Positions 52,313-60,417 of a DNA stretch of 64,000 nt are shown one piece after another (the stretch's first letter is position 1; each line of letters begins with the position of its first letter). The DNA is taken from positions 4,154,001 to 4,218,000 of the forward strand of contig NZ_JAPEMA010000001.1 of the NCBI RefSeq assembly GCF_026343185.1. Direction: 5' to 3'. The translations under genes and the position numbers were made by a program. Source of the DNA: Streptomyces sp. NBC_00091 (GTDB lineage: Bacteria; Actinomycetota; Actinomycetes; Streptomycetales; Streptomycetaceae). Below the pieces are notes generated by a model. That model worked only from the letters and a program-made list of their open reading frames with translations. It searched no databases and was not told the DNA's origin.

Positions 52313-54040
52313 CTATGCGAGTGGGCCGGTGTCGGCCGAGTCGCCATGAACCGGGCCGGACGCTGAGCGTCTGGTACCGGGTGTCTCCCGAACGGTCTTG
52401 GAGACGGGGAACAGCACGAGCTGGTCGCTTCGGGCCCGGCAGGTCTTGCCACCCGGGTGGGGTGTGCCTGTGGTCCTTGGCGGGCTCGTGGTCCCGTGCG
52501 CCCTGGGGCGGGGGACGGTCTGGCCGGTAGCTCTCCGCGCCACGATCCTCTGGTCGTGTGCGGTCACACCTGGCCGACGCCGTATCCCGTATCCGAGGGC
52601 GCGCCTGCCGATCGCCACAGCGGCCGCGTGGTGGCCGGTGACGAGCGTGGTCTTGGATTGTTGTTGCAAGGGGCGCTGCCAGTGCTGGCTGCCCCAGCGG
52701 GAGGTGTAGGCGGGGTCGACCGCGACGACGACGAGGCCCGCGTGGTGGGCCATGCCGCGCAGGCGTTCGCGGAAGCGTGCGGTCGGCAGTCCGGCGACGG
52801 TGCGGCGGAAGGTCTTGCCGCGTTTGCCGCGTCCCATGGTTTCCCGGCCGGTGGCACGGGCGTCGGCGAAGCCGAGGTTCTCGATCGCCAGCCCGGCACA
52901 GCCGTGCGCCCTGGTGAGGTTGATGAGTTCGGTGATCGCGGCGCGCAGACGGCCGTCGCGCTGGGATGCGGGTCCGGTCAGGTCGGTGGGTACGGTGACG
53001 GGTGCACCGACCGGGTTGCCGTGGGCGTCTATGACGCAGACGGCGAGGTGGCCGGCGTTGAGGTCCACGCCCAGCAGCCGGGCACCGGTGGCGGCGAGCT
53101 CGTCCGGGGTGGGCTGGACCGCTCTCGGGCTGGCCCAGGAGGCGTCGAGGTACCAGCGGCCCCGCTCGGGGTCGCACACGATGTCGTAGCGCACGGCCCT
53201 GTTGGCGGTGACCCGGTCCAGCCATTCGCCCCGGCGGTGGTGGAAGGTGACGGCGCAGGCGAGCCGGTAGCGCCCGCGCGGCGCGTTCGCGAGATGTCGC
53301 AACGGTTCGGGCAGGACGATCGTGACCGTGCCGTCGGCCGGGTCCACACTGATCGTGTAGTTCCCGTACGGCGCGCCGGTCTCGCCGTCGGCGGTCAGGA
53401 ATAGGCGGGCTGCGTCCCACCGCTGGCGCCACTCGGCCTCGGTGAGACCGGCTTCGTCGAGATTGTGCCGACTCTTCGCGAGCCGGCGCCCTCCCACCAC
53501 GATCGCCGGATGCCCGGCCTCGATACGCGCCTCCACCCCGGCCAGGCGCGCGGTGAGCACTTCCAGCCGGTGCCGCTTCTGCGCCCGCTCGGCCCGGTCC
53601 CGGTATCCATGGACACCGCCCACACGCCGACCGCAGGGCGCCGCCAAGCGTTGACGGATCTTCGCGATGGCCCGGCGCAGGGACGCCCGCTCATCGAACA
53701 GGCATCGCAGGGAGAGCTGGTACTGGTCCTCGCTGGCCCGGGTGATCGCACCCGCCCAGCGTGAAGAGGACACCTTCGTCAGCGCTCGCTTACGCTCCGC
53801 CCGCCGATTCTCCCTGACCGCCACCCTGCCCAAACGGACACGTACAGCCAGATCCACACGCGCGTGATGACCGAGGTGCTCACCCAGGAACCTCAGGACC
53901 TTCTCATCCGCCGAACTCAGGCGCAGCCGGTCACGGATACGCGCACCAGCAGGCGCGGCGACCGTGAACGGAGCGGCCAGCGAACGCAGTTCCCGCCGCT
54001 TCCCCCGTGCACCGCGTGCCACCAGCCGCCTCCCCTCCAC
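52313..54040 (-). CDS. TnpB-related RNA-guided nuclease-like protein
   Basis: A 575-residue TnpB-related protein with a split RuvC-like core: LLGVDLNAGHLAVCVID (about 333, first aspartate), GLAIENLGFAD (about 390, glutamate), and VVAVDPAYTSRWGSQHWQ. At the third site the sequence reads TGHHAAAVAIGRR, where an aspartate is often expected after the histidine. The zinc-finger cysteines of typical TnpB are missing. TnpB proteins are RNA-guided nucleases of IS200/IS605 and IS607 elements. GTG at 54038-54040 is the start. No TnpA is nearby, so it is a stand-alone copy; activity is uncertain. Confidence 0.78.
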   Translation of the reverse strand: MEGRRLVARGARGKRRELRSLAAPFTVAAPAGARIRDRLRLSSADEKVLRFLGEHLGHHARVDLAVRVRLGRVAVRENRRAERKRALTKVSSSRWAGAITRASEDQYQLSLRCLFDERASLRRAIAKIRQRLAAPCGRRVGGVHGYRDRAERAQKRHRLEVLTARLAGVEARIEAGHPAIVVGGRRLAKSRHNLDEAGLTEAEWRQRWDAARLFLTADGETGAPYGNYTISVDPADGTVTIVLPEPLRHLANAPRGRYRLACAVTFHHRRGEWLDRVTANRAVRYDIVCDPERGRWYLDASWASPRAVQPTPDELAATGARLLGVDLNAGHLAVCVIDAHGNPVGAPVTVPTDLTGPASQRDGRLRAAITELINLTRAHGCAGLAIENLGFADARATGRETMGRGKRGKTFRRTVAGLPTARFRERLRGMAHHAGLVVVAVDPAYTSRWGSQHWQRPLQQQSKTTLVTGHHAAAVAIGRRALGYGIRRRPGVTAHDQRIVARRATGQTVPRPRAHGTTSPPRTTGTPHPGGKTCRARSDQLVLFPVSKTVRETPGTRRSASGPVHGDSADTGPLA

Positions 54041-54107
54041 TCGCCACAGCGGACAAAGTCACCCCCACAGGGAAACAGCCCAGCAAGAACACAAACCCTG
54101 TAACGCC

Positions 54108-54132
54108 GTACCCCTTCACCCAAAAGGGGTAC
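54108..54132. repeat. Hairpin upstream of the TnpB-like gene
   Basis: GTACCCCTT (54108-54116) and AAGGGGTAC (54124-54132) form a perfect 9-bp stem with a 7-base loop. It may be the left end of the element or a terminator of the RNB gene, which ends at 54191. Confidence 0.6.
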
Positions 54133-54190
54133 CCGACGGCCAACAATGCCCCACAGCCAAATCAACAGCTGTCGACCTGCCGCCGCCGGG

Positions 54191-55633
54191 CTACGCCGGG
54201 GCGAAGAGGATCTTCGCGGTGCCCGGGTCGGCCTGGGTCAGGCGGACCCGGATACGGTCGCCCAGCGGTAGCTCCGCCTCGCGGGACTCGACCCGGCCCA
54301 CCACCGCCGGGTCCTCCAGATGGACGGTTCCGACCAGCGGTTCCTGTTCCTTGACGTCGATGACCGTCGCCTCGAAGGTCTCCCCGACGCGGTCCTTGAG
54401 CAGGGCCGCCTCCACCAGGTCCACGCACTCCCGCTCGACCTGGTTGGCCAGCCGGGTGCCCTCCGCCATCTCGCGCGGCAGCGCCTCCAGCGCCTCGACC
54501 GCCCACTGCGGCGGCTCCGCCCCCGCCACCGCCGCCACGCACAGCTCGCCGGTGTAGCGGTCGACGAGCCGCCGCAGCGGGGCGGTGCAGTGGGCGTACG
54601 GGGCCGCGACCGCCGCGTGCAGGGCGGGGTCCGGGGTCTGCCCGCCGGTGAAGACCGTGTACCCGGCGCCGCGCAGCAGGGCCGTGCACTCCTGGAGGAA
54701 GGCGGCGTGCGCGGGGCGGCGCGGGTCGAGGGAGCGCACCAGGGCCGCGTACGGGACGTGGTGCGGCCACTCGATCCGCAGGGCCTTCGCGGCCCGGCGC
54801 AGCCGGCCGACCGCGCCGTCGGGGGCCGCGGGGAGGGTGCGCAGGATGCCGGTGCCGGCGGCGAGCATCAGGTCGGCCGCCGCCATGCCGGTCATCAGGG
54901 AGATCTGGGCGTTCCAGCCGTCGGCCGGCAGCGGCGCCCGGTAGGCCAGGCTGTACGAGCCGTCCCGCGCGACGACCTCCTGCTCGGGGACGTTCAGGGA
55001 GATGCCGCCGCGCTCGGTCTCCAGCGCCTCGCGCAGGTTCCCGATGTCCTTCAGCAGGGCCAGGGAGGGGTCGGCGGTGCCGGTGTCGATGGCCTTCTGG
55101 ACGCCGTCGTAGTCGAGTTTGGCCCGGCTGCGGACCATGGCCCGGCGGACCTCGGTGGTCTCGACCCGGCCCTCGGAGTCCAGGTCCAGCCGCCACACGA
55201 GCGCCGGGCAGTCCTGGTCCGGCAGCAGGCTGGCCGAGCCCTCCGAGAGAGCGCGCGGGTGCAGGGGGACCTTCTCGTCGGGGAAGTAGAGGGTGGTCAC
55301 CCGGCGGTGGGCCTCGGCGTCGAGGGCGCCGCCGGGGGTGACGAACGCGGCGACGTCGGCGATGGCGTAGTGCACGCGGTAGCCGCCGGCGGATCGTTTC
55401 GCCAGGTGCATGGCCTGGTCGAGGTCCACGGAGGCCGGCGGGTCGATGGTGAAGAAGGGGATGTCGGTCGCGTCCTCGGACGGCAGCCGGGGAGCGGCGG
55501 CCGCCCGCCCGGCCTCGGCGAGCACCTCCGGCGGGAAGGCCCCGGGCACGCCCAGTCGCGTCCGCAGGTCCCGCAGCGCGGCGCGCAGGGCAGCCCCGTC
55601 CGCTCCGGCCATGTGCATGTGACGGCGTGGCAT
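54191..55633 (-). CDS. RNB-domain (RNase II family) ribonuclease
   Basis: A 480-residue 3'-5' exoribonuclease. The RNB domain has FFTIDPPASVDLDQAMHLA (about 65-83) with conserved acidic residues of the Mg site, YAIADVAAFV, YFPDEKVPLHP and YAHCTAPLRRLVDRY (about 370). A C-terminal S1-like beta segment (VGETFEATVIDVKEQ) follows. The N-terminal cold-shock domains of RNase R/II are missing, as in other actinobacterial RNB proteins. ATG 55633 is chosen before MHMAGADG. It is divergent from the ArsR-like gene. Confidence 0.92.
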   Translation of the reverse strand: MPRRHMHMAGADGAALRAALRDLRTRLGVPGAFPPEVLAEAGRAAAAPRLPSEDATDIPFFTIDPPASVDLDQAMHLAKRSAGGYRVHYAIADVAAFVTPGGALDAEAHRRVTTLYFPDEKVPLHPRALSEGSASLLPDQDCPALVWRLDLDSEGRVETTEVRRAMVRSRAKLDYDGVQKAIDTGTADPSLALLKDIGNLREALETERGGISLNVPEQEVVARDGSYSLAYRAPLPADGWNAQISLMTGMAAADLMLAAGTGILRTLPAAPDGAVGRLRRAAKALRIEWPHHVPYAALVRSLDPRRPAHAAFLQECTALLRGAGYTVFTGGQTPDPALHAAVAAPYAHCTAPLRRLVDRYTGELCVAAVAGAEPPQWAVEALEALPREMAEGTRLANQVERECVDLVEAALLKDRVGETFEATVIDVKEQEPLVGTVHLEDPAVVGRVESREAELPLGDRIRVRLTQADPGTAKILFAPA

Positions 55634-55834
55634 GGACCGAGCGTAGGCCCTGCCCGGGGGATCCGCGCGGACACGGCCCGCGGCCCCGGCCGTGTCCCCT
55701 TTGCGGAGTGCGGCGCGGAAGGCATTCCGTACGACGGCGTGAAACCGCCTGGAATATGGGGCCCCGCCGGGGCGCAATGTGGTGGGCGGATTACCGGCGC
55801 GGGGGAGCGGCCGGATCCGTTTCCGCCGCATTCA

Positions 55835-55850
55835 TTCGAACCGATTCGAA
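55835..55850. promoter_or_regulatory. TTCGAA-N4-TTCGAA repeat upstream of the ArsR-like gene
   Basis: TTCGAA-CCGA-TTCGAA places two TTCGAA palindromes ten bases apart, one helix turn. The same spacing recurs at 56934-56949 in front of the lectin gene. It is a candidate operator for the ArsR-like protein. The rest of the 327-bp gap (55634-55960) holds loose GCCAAG/GTCCGCC repeats at 55856-55925 and no gene. Confidence 0.5.
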
Positions 55851-55960
55851 CTCGGCCAGGTCTGCAAAGTGCGCCAAGTCCGCCTGGTCCGCCAAGACTG
55901 CCACGTCGGCGAAGTCGGCCGGCTCATCCGGCTCATCCACCTCACCCAACGGGGCGGGAC

Positions 55961-56917
55961 ATGCTGTTGCGCATTCATTTCACCGGAGCCGACCTCGTCC
56001 GCACGAGCGTGGCCCATCGGCCGGACCCCCTGTGGGAGACGGTGCTGAGCCTCCGCGTCTTACAGCACCGCGCCGGCAGCCCCGCAGCCGAGTGCTGGGG
56101 CCGCGACGTGCTGGCCCGGCAGGCCGGGAACCTGCGCACGCTGCTCCCCCTGGTACGCCCGTACGGATACTTTCCCGACTTCCTCACCCCTCCCGACGGG
56201 GCCCTGGGGATCGAGCACGGCATCGACGCCCTCACCGCCACGCCCGCCCGCCACCTGCGCGGGGACCTGACCGTCCTCGCGGCGGGCGGCACCCTGCCGC
56301 CCTGGACGAGGGACCTCGCCGCCGGTCGCCCCGACGCGCTGCGCGGACTGGCCCGGGCGCTGCGCGGCTATTACGCGACGGCGCTGGCGCCCCTGGAGCA
56401 GTCGATGCGGACGACGGTGCGGGCGGAGTACGCGGCGCAGGCGACGGTGGCGGCGGAATCGGGAATCGAGGGCGTCCTTTCGGACCTGGGCCCGGGCATG
56501 CGGTGGAATCCGCCCGTGCTCGAAGTCCGGTATTCGGTCAACCAGGAACTGCACTTGAACGGGCGGGGACTCCTACTCGTCCCCACCCTGTTCCGGGCCC
56601 GCACCCCGGTTTCGCTCCTCGACCCGGAACTTCCCCCCGTACTCACCTATCCGGCGAGACGCACCGTTTCCCCGGGTGCGCCCGCCGCCGGGAAACTCGG
56701 ACCCCTGATGGGCCGTACCCGGACGGCAATCCTGCAATCCACCGCGGAAACCTCCCGCAGTACCTCGGAACTCGCCCGGCTGGTGGGAATGTCGCAGGCC
56801 TCGGTCAGTCACCACACCACGGTGCTGCGCGCGGCGGGCCTGATCAGCTCGACCCGGCACCGGAACACGGTGCTCCACTCGGTGACCTCGCTGGGGTCCC
56901 TTCTACTGCGCGGATGA
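55961..56917 (+). CDS. ArsR-like winged-helix regulator with a large N-terminal domain
   Basis: A 318-residue protein. The C-terminal 65 residues are an ArsR/SmtB-like helix-turn-helix (TRTAILQSTAETSRSTSELARLVGMSQASVSHHTTVLRAAGLI). The N-terminal 250 residues form an unknown domain rich in Arg and Leu (LRIHFTGADLVRTSVAHRPDPLWETVLSLRVLQ). This family of ArsR-like regulators is widespread in Streptomyces; effectors are unknown. A secreted lectin gene follows 110 bases later. TTCGAA-N4-TTCGAA motifs precede both genes, suggesting self-control and control of the lectin. Confidence 0.82.
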   Translation: MLLRIHFTGADLVRTSVAHRPDPLWETVLSLRVLQHRAGSPAAECWGRDVLARQAGNLRTLLPLVRPYGYFPDFLTPPDGALGIEHGIDALTATPARHLRGDLTVLAAGGTLPPWTRDLAAGRPDALRGLARALRGYYATALAPLEQSMRTTVRAEYAAQATVAAESGIEGVLSDLGPGMRWNPPVLEVRYSVNQELHLNGRGLLLVPTLFRARTPVSLLDPELPPVLTYPARRTVSPGAPAAGKLGPLMGRTRTAILQSTAETSRSTSELARLVGMSQASVSHHTTVLRAAGLISSTRHRNTVLHSVTSLGSLLLRG

Positions 56918-56923
56918 GGCCGC

Positions 56924-56959
56924 GTCCAGGTCTTTCGAACCTCTTCGAAAGACCTGGAC
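56924..56959. terminator. Perfect 16-bp hairpin between the ArsR-like and lectin genes
   Basis: GTCCAGGTCTTTCGAA (56924-56939) pairs with TTCGAAAGACCTGGAC (56944-56959) around CCTC. It can terminate the ArsR-like transcript. It also contains TTCGAA-CCTC-TTCGAA, the motif upstream of that gene, so it may double as an operator for the lectin promoter. Confidence 0.75.
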
Positions 56960-57027
56960 GGCCTGCGCCGGCGGGGCGGACAGTCGGTCCGTCCCGCAGC
57001 ACCGTCCGCCACACGAGAGGCTCGACC

Positions 57028-57462
57028 ATGCAACGAGGCAAGACCGCAGCGGCAGCGCTGGCACTGGCCGTGACGTCCCTGCTGGGCTTCGCCGGCACGG
57101 CGTCCGCCGATGCCGCCGATGCCACGGGCGTCACCAGCGACCACCTCAACCGGGGCTCCACCCTGTGGGCGGGCAGCCAGATCGAGAGCAGCACCCAGTA
57201 CGGGTACGCCCGGCTGGTGATGCAGAGCGACGGGAACCTGGTGCTGTACGGCAGCAAGTGGGGGGTGTGCTGGGCGTCCCACACCTACGGGAGCGGTGGG
57301 AACCGGGCCGTCTACCAGGGTGACGGGAACTTCGTCATCTACAACAACTCCGGCGCCGTGTGGGCCAGCAACACCCTGGGCACGGGCGGCACCAACGTCA
57401 ACATCAACTGGAGCGGTCAGGTGTGGGTCGGGGTCACCCGGCTCACCGGCGCCTGCGGCTGA
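57028..57462 (+). CDS. Secreted bulb-type (B-type mannose-binding) lectin
   Basis: A 144-residue exported protein. Signal peptide (about 1-29, KTAAAALALAVTSLLGFAGTASA), then a single B-lectin beta-prism. Mannose-site-like QxDxNxVxY repeats are visible: MQSDGNLVLYGS, YQGDGNFVIYNN and a third degenerate VNINWSGQVWV. Two cysteines likely form a disulfide. Such bacterial lectins bind mannose glycans or act as bacteriocins (lectin-like). The ATG follows GAGAGG. The hairpin with a TTCGAA motif lies upstream. The 57463-57656 gap holds only GC hairpins, such as a terminator-like stem at about 57513-57565. Confidence 0.85.
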   Translation: MQRGKTAAAALALAVTSLLGFAGTASADAADATGVTSDHLNRGSTLWAGSQIESSTQYGYARLVMQSDGNLVLYGSKWGVCWASHTYGSGGNRAVYQGDGNFVIYNNSGAVWASNTLGTGGTNVNINWSGQVWVGVTRLTGACG

Positions 57463-57656
57463 TCCCCTTCCCCTAGGCCGCCCACCCCCTCACACCCCCA
57501 CACCCCCCACCGGCGGCCACGGCCCGCCCCCCGGTCCCACCGACCGGGGGCGCGGTCGTGGCCGCTCGCCGGTGAGCGGCCGACGGCGGGCCGTCTACCC
57601 TGGCTGGGGGGCCGCACCCCCTGCGCCGAGATGTATGCCGTTGAAGGAGAACCACC

Positions 57657-58457
57657 GTGCTCGTGCTGCTGCCGCCCTCCGAGGGAAAGGCCGCCGGCGG
57701 CTCCGGCGCACCGCTGAAGCCCGAGTCCCTGTCGCTGCCTGGGCTGGCCGGTGCGCGGGCGGCCGTGCTGGAGGAGCTGGTCGAGCTGTGCGCGGGGGAC
57801 GAGCTCAAGGCGCGTGAGGTGCTCGGACTCAGCGAGGGGCTGCGCGGCGAGGTCGCGAAGAACGCCGCCCTGCGCTCGGCGGCGGCCCGCCCGGCCGGGG
57901 AGATCTACACCGGGGTGCTCTACGACGCCCTGGACCTGGCGGGGCTGCCGGCGCCCGCGCGGGAGCTGGCCGAGCGGACGCTGCTGGTGTTCTCCGGGCT
58001 GTGGGGCGCGGTGCGGGTGACCGACCGGATCCCGTCGTACCGGTGCTCGATGGGGGTCAAGCTGCCCGCGCTGGGCGCGCTGGGCGCGTACTGGCGTACG
58101 CCGATGGCGGAGGTGATGCCGCGGGCGGCGGGGGACGGGCTGGTGCTCGACCTGCGCTCGGCGGCGTACGCGGCCGCGTGGAAGCCGAAGGGGGAGCCGG
58201 CGGGGCGGACGGCCACCGTGCGGGTGCTGCACTCGCAGATCGTGGACGGGGTGGAGAAGCGGTCGGTGGTGAGCCACTTCAACAAGGCCACCAAGGGCCG
58301 CCTGGTACGGGACCTGCTGCTGGCCGGCGCCGTCCCGCAAACCCCGGCGGAACTGGTGACGGCCCTGCGGGACCTGGGCTACGCGGTCGAGGCCGAGGCC
58401 CCCGCGAAGCCGGCCAAGGCCTGGTCCCTCGACGTGGTCGTCACCCAGATCCACTGA
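57657..58457 (+). CDS. yaaA: Peroxide stress protein YaaA (DUF328/UPF0246)
   Basis: A 266-residue YaaA-family protein. The signature LLPPSEGKAAGG opens the protein, and YTGVLYDALD, SGLWGAVRVTDRIPSYRCSMG, AAWKPKG and VSHFNKATKGRLVRDL follow in the usual order. Members bind DNA or metal and lower free iron during peroxide stress in E. coli. AAGGAG precedes GTG 57657. Monocistronic. No oxidative-stress operator was seen. Confidence 0.92.
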   Translation: MLVLLPPSEGKAAGGSGAPLKPESLSLPGLAGARAAVLEELVELCAGDELKAREVLGLSEGLRGEVAKNAALRSAAARPAGEIYTGVLYDALDLAGLPAPARELAERTLLVFSGLWGAVRVTDRIPSYRCSMGVKLPALGALGAYWRTPMAEVMPRAAGDGLVLDLRSAAYAAAWKPKGEPAGRTATVRVLHSQIVDGVEKRSVVSHFNKATKGRLVRDLLLAGAVPQTPAELVTALRDLGYAVEAEAPAKPAKAWSLDVVVTQIH

Positions 58458-58476
58458 TTCTTCACAGGGCGGCCCC

Positions 58477-58758
58477 CTACCCGCCCTTCCGTCGTTCGTC
58501 CGCGACGGCCAGCCGGCACTGGCCGTCCTCACAGGTGCGTTTGAGGCGACCCCGCGAGACGGTCTGGATCAGGCCGATGGCCCAGCACATCGGGCAGCCG
58601 CGCAGGGCCAGTACGCCGACCGGCAGGAGCAGCAGGCTGACCGGGCCGGTGGCCGGGATGAGCGCGACCGAGCCGATCAGGCCGCCGAAGCCGATCGCGC
58701 CCCGGACCAGGTGGCGGGGCAGGGACGAACTCGCGAAGTCAGGGCCGGTCGTCGTCAC
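58477..58758 (-). CDS. Small membrane protein with a cysteine motif
   Basis: A 93-residue protein with one or two transmembrane helices (about 20-50) and a conserved-looking RGCPMCWAIGLIQTVSRGRLKRTCEDGQC C-terminal half, reminiscent of a small Zn- or heme-free Cys protein family in Streptomyces. The GTG start overlaps the 3' end of the sigma-factor gene by 20 bases, so it is translated from the same transcript. It may act as a partner or anti-sigma-like protein, but no known anti-sigma motif is visible. Confidence 0.7.
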   Translation of the reverse strand: MTTTGPDFASSSLPRHLVRGAIGFGGLIGSVALIPATGPVSLLLLPVGVLALRGCPMCWAIGLIQTVSRGRLKRTCEDGQCRLAVADERRKGG

Positions 58759-59308
58759 GGGTGTCTCCAGACGCGGATTCGGATGTGGCGCGGAGGGACT
58801 GCTGGACCGCGGTGCGGGCGCGGTGCAGCCGGGATTTCATCGCGGCGGTACTGAGGCCGAGCGTCTCGGCGACCATCCGTCCGCTGTGGCCCTGGATGTC
58901 CCGCATGATCAGCACGCTGCGCTGCTCGGCCGGCAGGGCGGCGATGGCGGCCGCCACCTCGCCCGCCTCGATGCGCTGTAGGACCTCTTCCTCTGCCGAG
59001 CGCACGGCGGCGTCCGGCAGGGGGGCGTGGGCCCGCACCGTCCGCGCGCGCCGCAGGCACTCGTTGCGGACGATGCGGAACATCCACGAGGCCAGCGCGC
59101 CGGACGCCCGGAGCATCCCGATCTTGCGATACAGGATGATCAAGGCTTCCTGCGCCGCGTCCTCCGCGTCCTCGGGGGTGGCGCAGAGCGAGCGGGCGAA
59201 CCGCCGCACGTTCGGGTGCGAACCCGACACCAGGGCGGTGATCGAATCGACGTCGCCGCGCTGGGCGGCGACGATCAGCTGTTCACCGGGCCAGGACGCG
59301 TCAGCCAC
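58739..59308 (-). CDS. ECF-type RNA polymerase sigma factor
   Basis: A 189-residue sigma-70 family protein. Region 2 (about 30-90) includes EDAEDAAQEALIILYRKIG and ASWMFRIVRNECLRRAR. Region 4 (about 125-170) includes LPAEQRSVLIMRDIQGHS and LSTAAMKSRLHRARTAV with the -35 recognition helix. No extra C-terminal domain. GTG start at 59306-59308 overlaps a short upstream frame (59301-59393) by 8 bases and a membrane protein gene follows with a 20-base overlap, so three genes are probably coupled. Target promoters unknown. Confidence 0.9.
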   Translation of the reverse strand: MADASWPGEQLIVAAQRGDVDSITALVSGSHPNVRRFARSLCATPEDAEDAAQEALIILYRKIGMLRASGALASWMFRIVRNECLRRARTVRAHAPLPDAAVRSAEEEVLQRIEAGEVAAAIAALPAEQRSVLIMRDIQGHSGRMVAETLGLSTAAMKSRLHRARTAVQQSLRATSESASGDTRDDDRP

Positions 59309-59393
59309 GGGCTTGCTTCCACTTGCGCACGGCGAAGTAGCTGCACGTGCAGAGCAGCACGGCTCCGGCGGCGATGGCGATACCTATGAGCAT
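59301..59393 (-). CDS. Short membrane peptide upstream of the sigma factor
   Basis: A 30-codon frame: MLIGIAIAAGAVLLCTC, then SYFAVRKWKQARG. It is one transmembrane helix followed by a basic tail. AGGAGG lies 5 bases before the ATG, a near-ideal ribosome site. The stop overlaps the sigma-factor GTG by 8 bases, so translation of the two could be coupled. Such a frame is easily missed in annotation. Whether it acts as a peptide or only as a coupling leader is unknown. Confidence 0.65.
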   Translation of the reverse strand: MLIGIAIAAGAVLLCTCSYFAVRKWKQARG

Positions 59394-59446
59394 GAAGACC
59401 TCCTGCGTCACGTCCCGACGTTCGCCGGCACATGTATAGGAGGCAC

Positions 59447-59474
59447 GGGCCCACCGAAAGGATTCGGCGGGCCC
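59447..59474. terminator. Imperfect hairpin terminator
   Basis: GGGCCCACCGAA (59447-59458) pairs with TTCGGCGGGCCC (59463-59474) with one mismatch around AGGA. It is 3' of the prim-pol gene and upstream of the sigma-factor transcript. Confidence 0.65.
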
Positions 59475-59518
59475 GCGGAAAAGTTGATCGCGCCGTGATC
59501 GCGCCGTGTGTCTCCGGC

Positions 59519-60268
59519 CTAGCGGCCCAGGGGCCAGGCCACCGCGGCCGGGGTCTGGTCGGTGGTGCCCGCGTACTGGGCGCAGGCGTCCGTGAGGGTT
59601 TCCAGCAGGGTCAGCGGGTCCGGCAGCGGGTGGCGGATGTCGCGCAGCCAGCTCACCGAGTGCTCGCCCGGGAGGGCGGCCGGGGGGAGCAGGACGTAGC
59701 TGCCGCGGCAGTGCCAGCGCAGGCCGGGGTGTTCGTCCATCGTCTCGGGGTGGCAGTCCAGTTCGCAGGGCCACCACTCGTCCTCGTCCTCCGGCGTCCC
59801 GCGGGTCGCCGTGAAGAAGAGCATCCGGGCCTGGTCGCCGGTGCCGCCGGACTCGGCGACGGGGCCGACCTCGATGCCGGCGGCCAGCAGGCGCTCCAGC
59901 GCGCTGCGCCCGGCCTCCAGGGGGACGTCCAGGACGTCGTGGACCATGCCGGTGGCGGTGATGAAGTTGGCCTGGGGCTGGTTGCGGGCCCAGCGCTCGA
60001 TCTGCGCGCGGTCGGTGGTCGACTGGGTCTGCCAGGCGAAGGAGACGGGGTGCCGTGCGGGCGTGGGACAGCCGATGCGGTCGCACGAACATCGGTAGCC
60101 GGCGGGATGGGCGGCCGGGGCGATCGGGAGGCCTGCGGCGGCGACGGCCAGCAGGAGGGCTTCGCGCTCCTTGGCGGGGTCTTCGGGGGCGGGCTTCGCA
60201 CGGCGGCGCAGCCACTGGGAAATCCTGCTCTGCTCGCCGCGTTTGACGCGGCCGGACTCAGACCCCAT
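59519..60268 (-). CDS. Bifunctional DNA primase/polymerase (prim-pol)-like protein
   Basis: A 249-residue protein of the archaeo-eukaryotic primase-like prim-pol N-terminal family. RKPAPEDP-type Arg/Pro start, CSCDRIGCPTPARHPVSF (possible Zn-binding Cys) and ARNQPQANFITATGMVHDVLDV resemble prim-pol domains of actinobacterial chromosomes and plasmids. No C-terminal helicase is attached. The acidic catalytic positions are not obvious, so it may be a degenerate or regulatory relative. It starts with ATG 60268. Confidence 0.75.
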   Translation of the reverse strand: MGSESGRVKRGEQSRISQWLRRRAKPAPEDPAKEREALLLAVAAAGLPIAPAAHPAGYRCSCDRIGCPTPARHPVSFAWQTQSTTDRAQIERWARNQPQANFITATGMVHDVLDVPLEAGRSALERLLAAGIEVGPVAESGGTGDQARMLFFTATRGTPEDEDEWWPCELDCHPETMDEHPGLRWHCRGSYVLLPPAALPGEHSVSWLRDIRHPLPDPLTLLETLTDACAQYAGTTDQTPAAVAWPLGR

Positions 60269-60417
60269 CTATCCCCTCACCTCACCGTTGCCCCGGCAGA
60301 CCATTCCATGGTCCCACCATCCGGAGCGCCGGGTGACCGCACCCCCCGAACGGACTCCCCGATCGAGTTCCCCACATAACCACACCATCAGGCCATATGG
60401 TTCCGTCCGGGCCGGTG

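Larger units (their letters stand above)
52310..54140 (-). mobile_element. IS200/IS605-type element remnant carrying a TnpB-like gene
   Basis: The TnpB-like gene (52313-54040) interrupts the MerR-linked membrane gene. No TnpA transposase is present. The right side holds hairpins GGCCG-GTGT-CGGCC (52324-52337) and GACGCT-G-AGCGTC (52359-52371). The left side holds GTACCCCTT/AAGGGGTAC (54108-54132) in a less GC-rich stretch. Such subterminal hairpins suit IS200/IS605 ends. Boundaries are approximate. Confidence 0.55.

Noticed and set aside
52233..54019. A 15-base direct repeat CCGTGCACCGCGTGC near 52233 and 54005 as a target-site duplication of the TnpB element
   Set aside because: The second copy lies inside the start of the TnpB-like coding sequence rather than outside the element, IS200/IS605 elements make no target duplication, and the motif is easily formed in GC-rich DNA.
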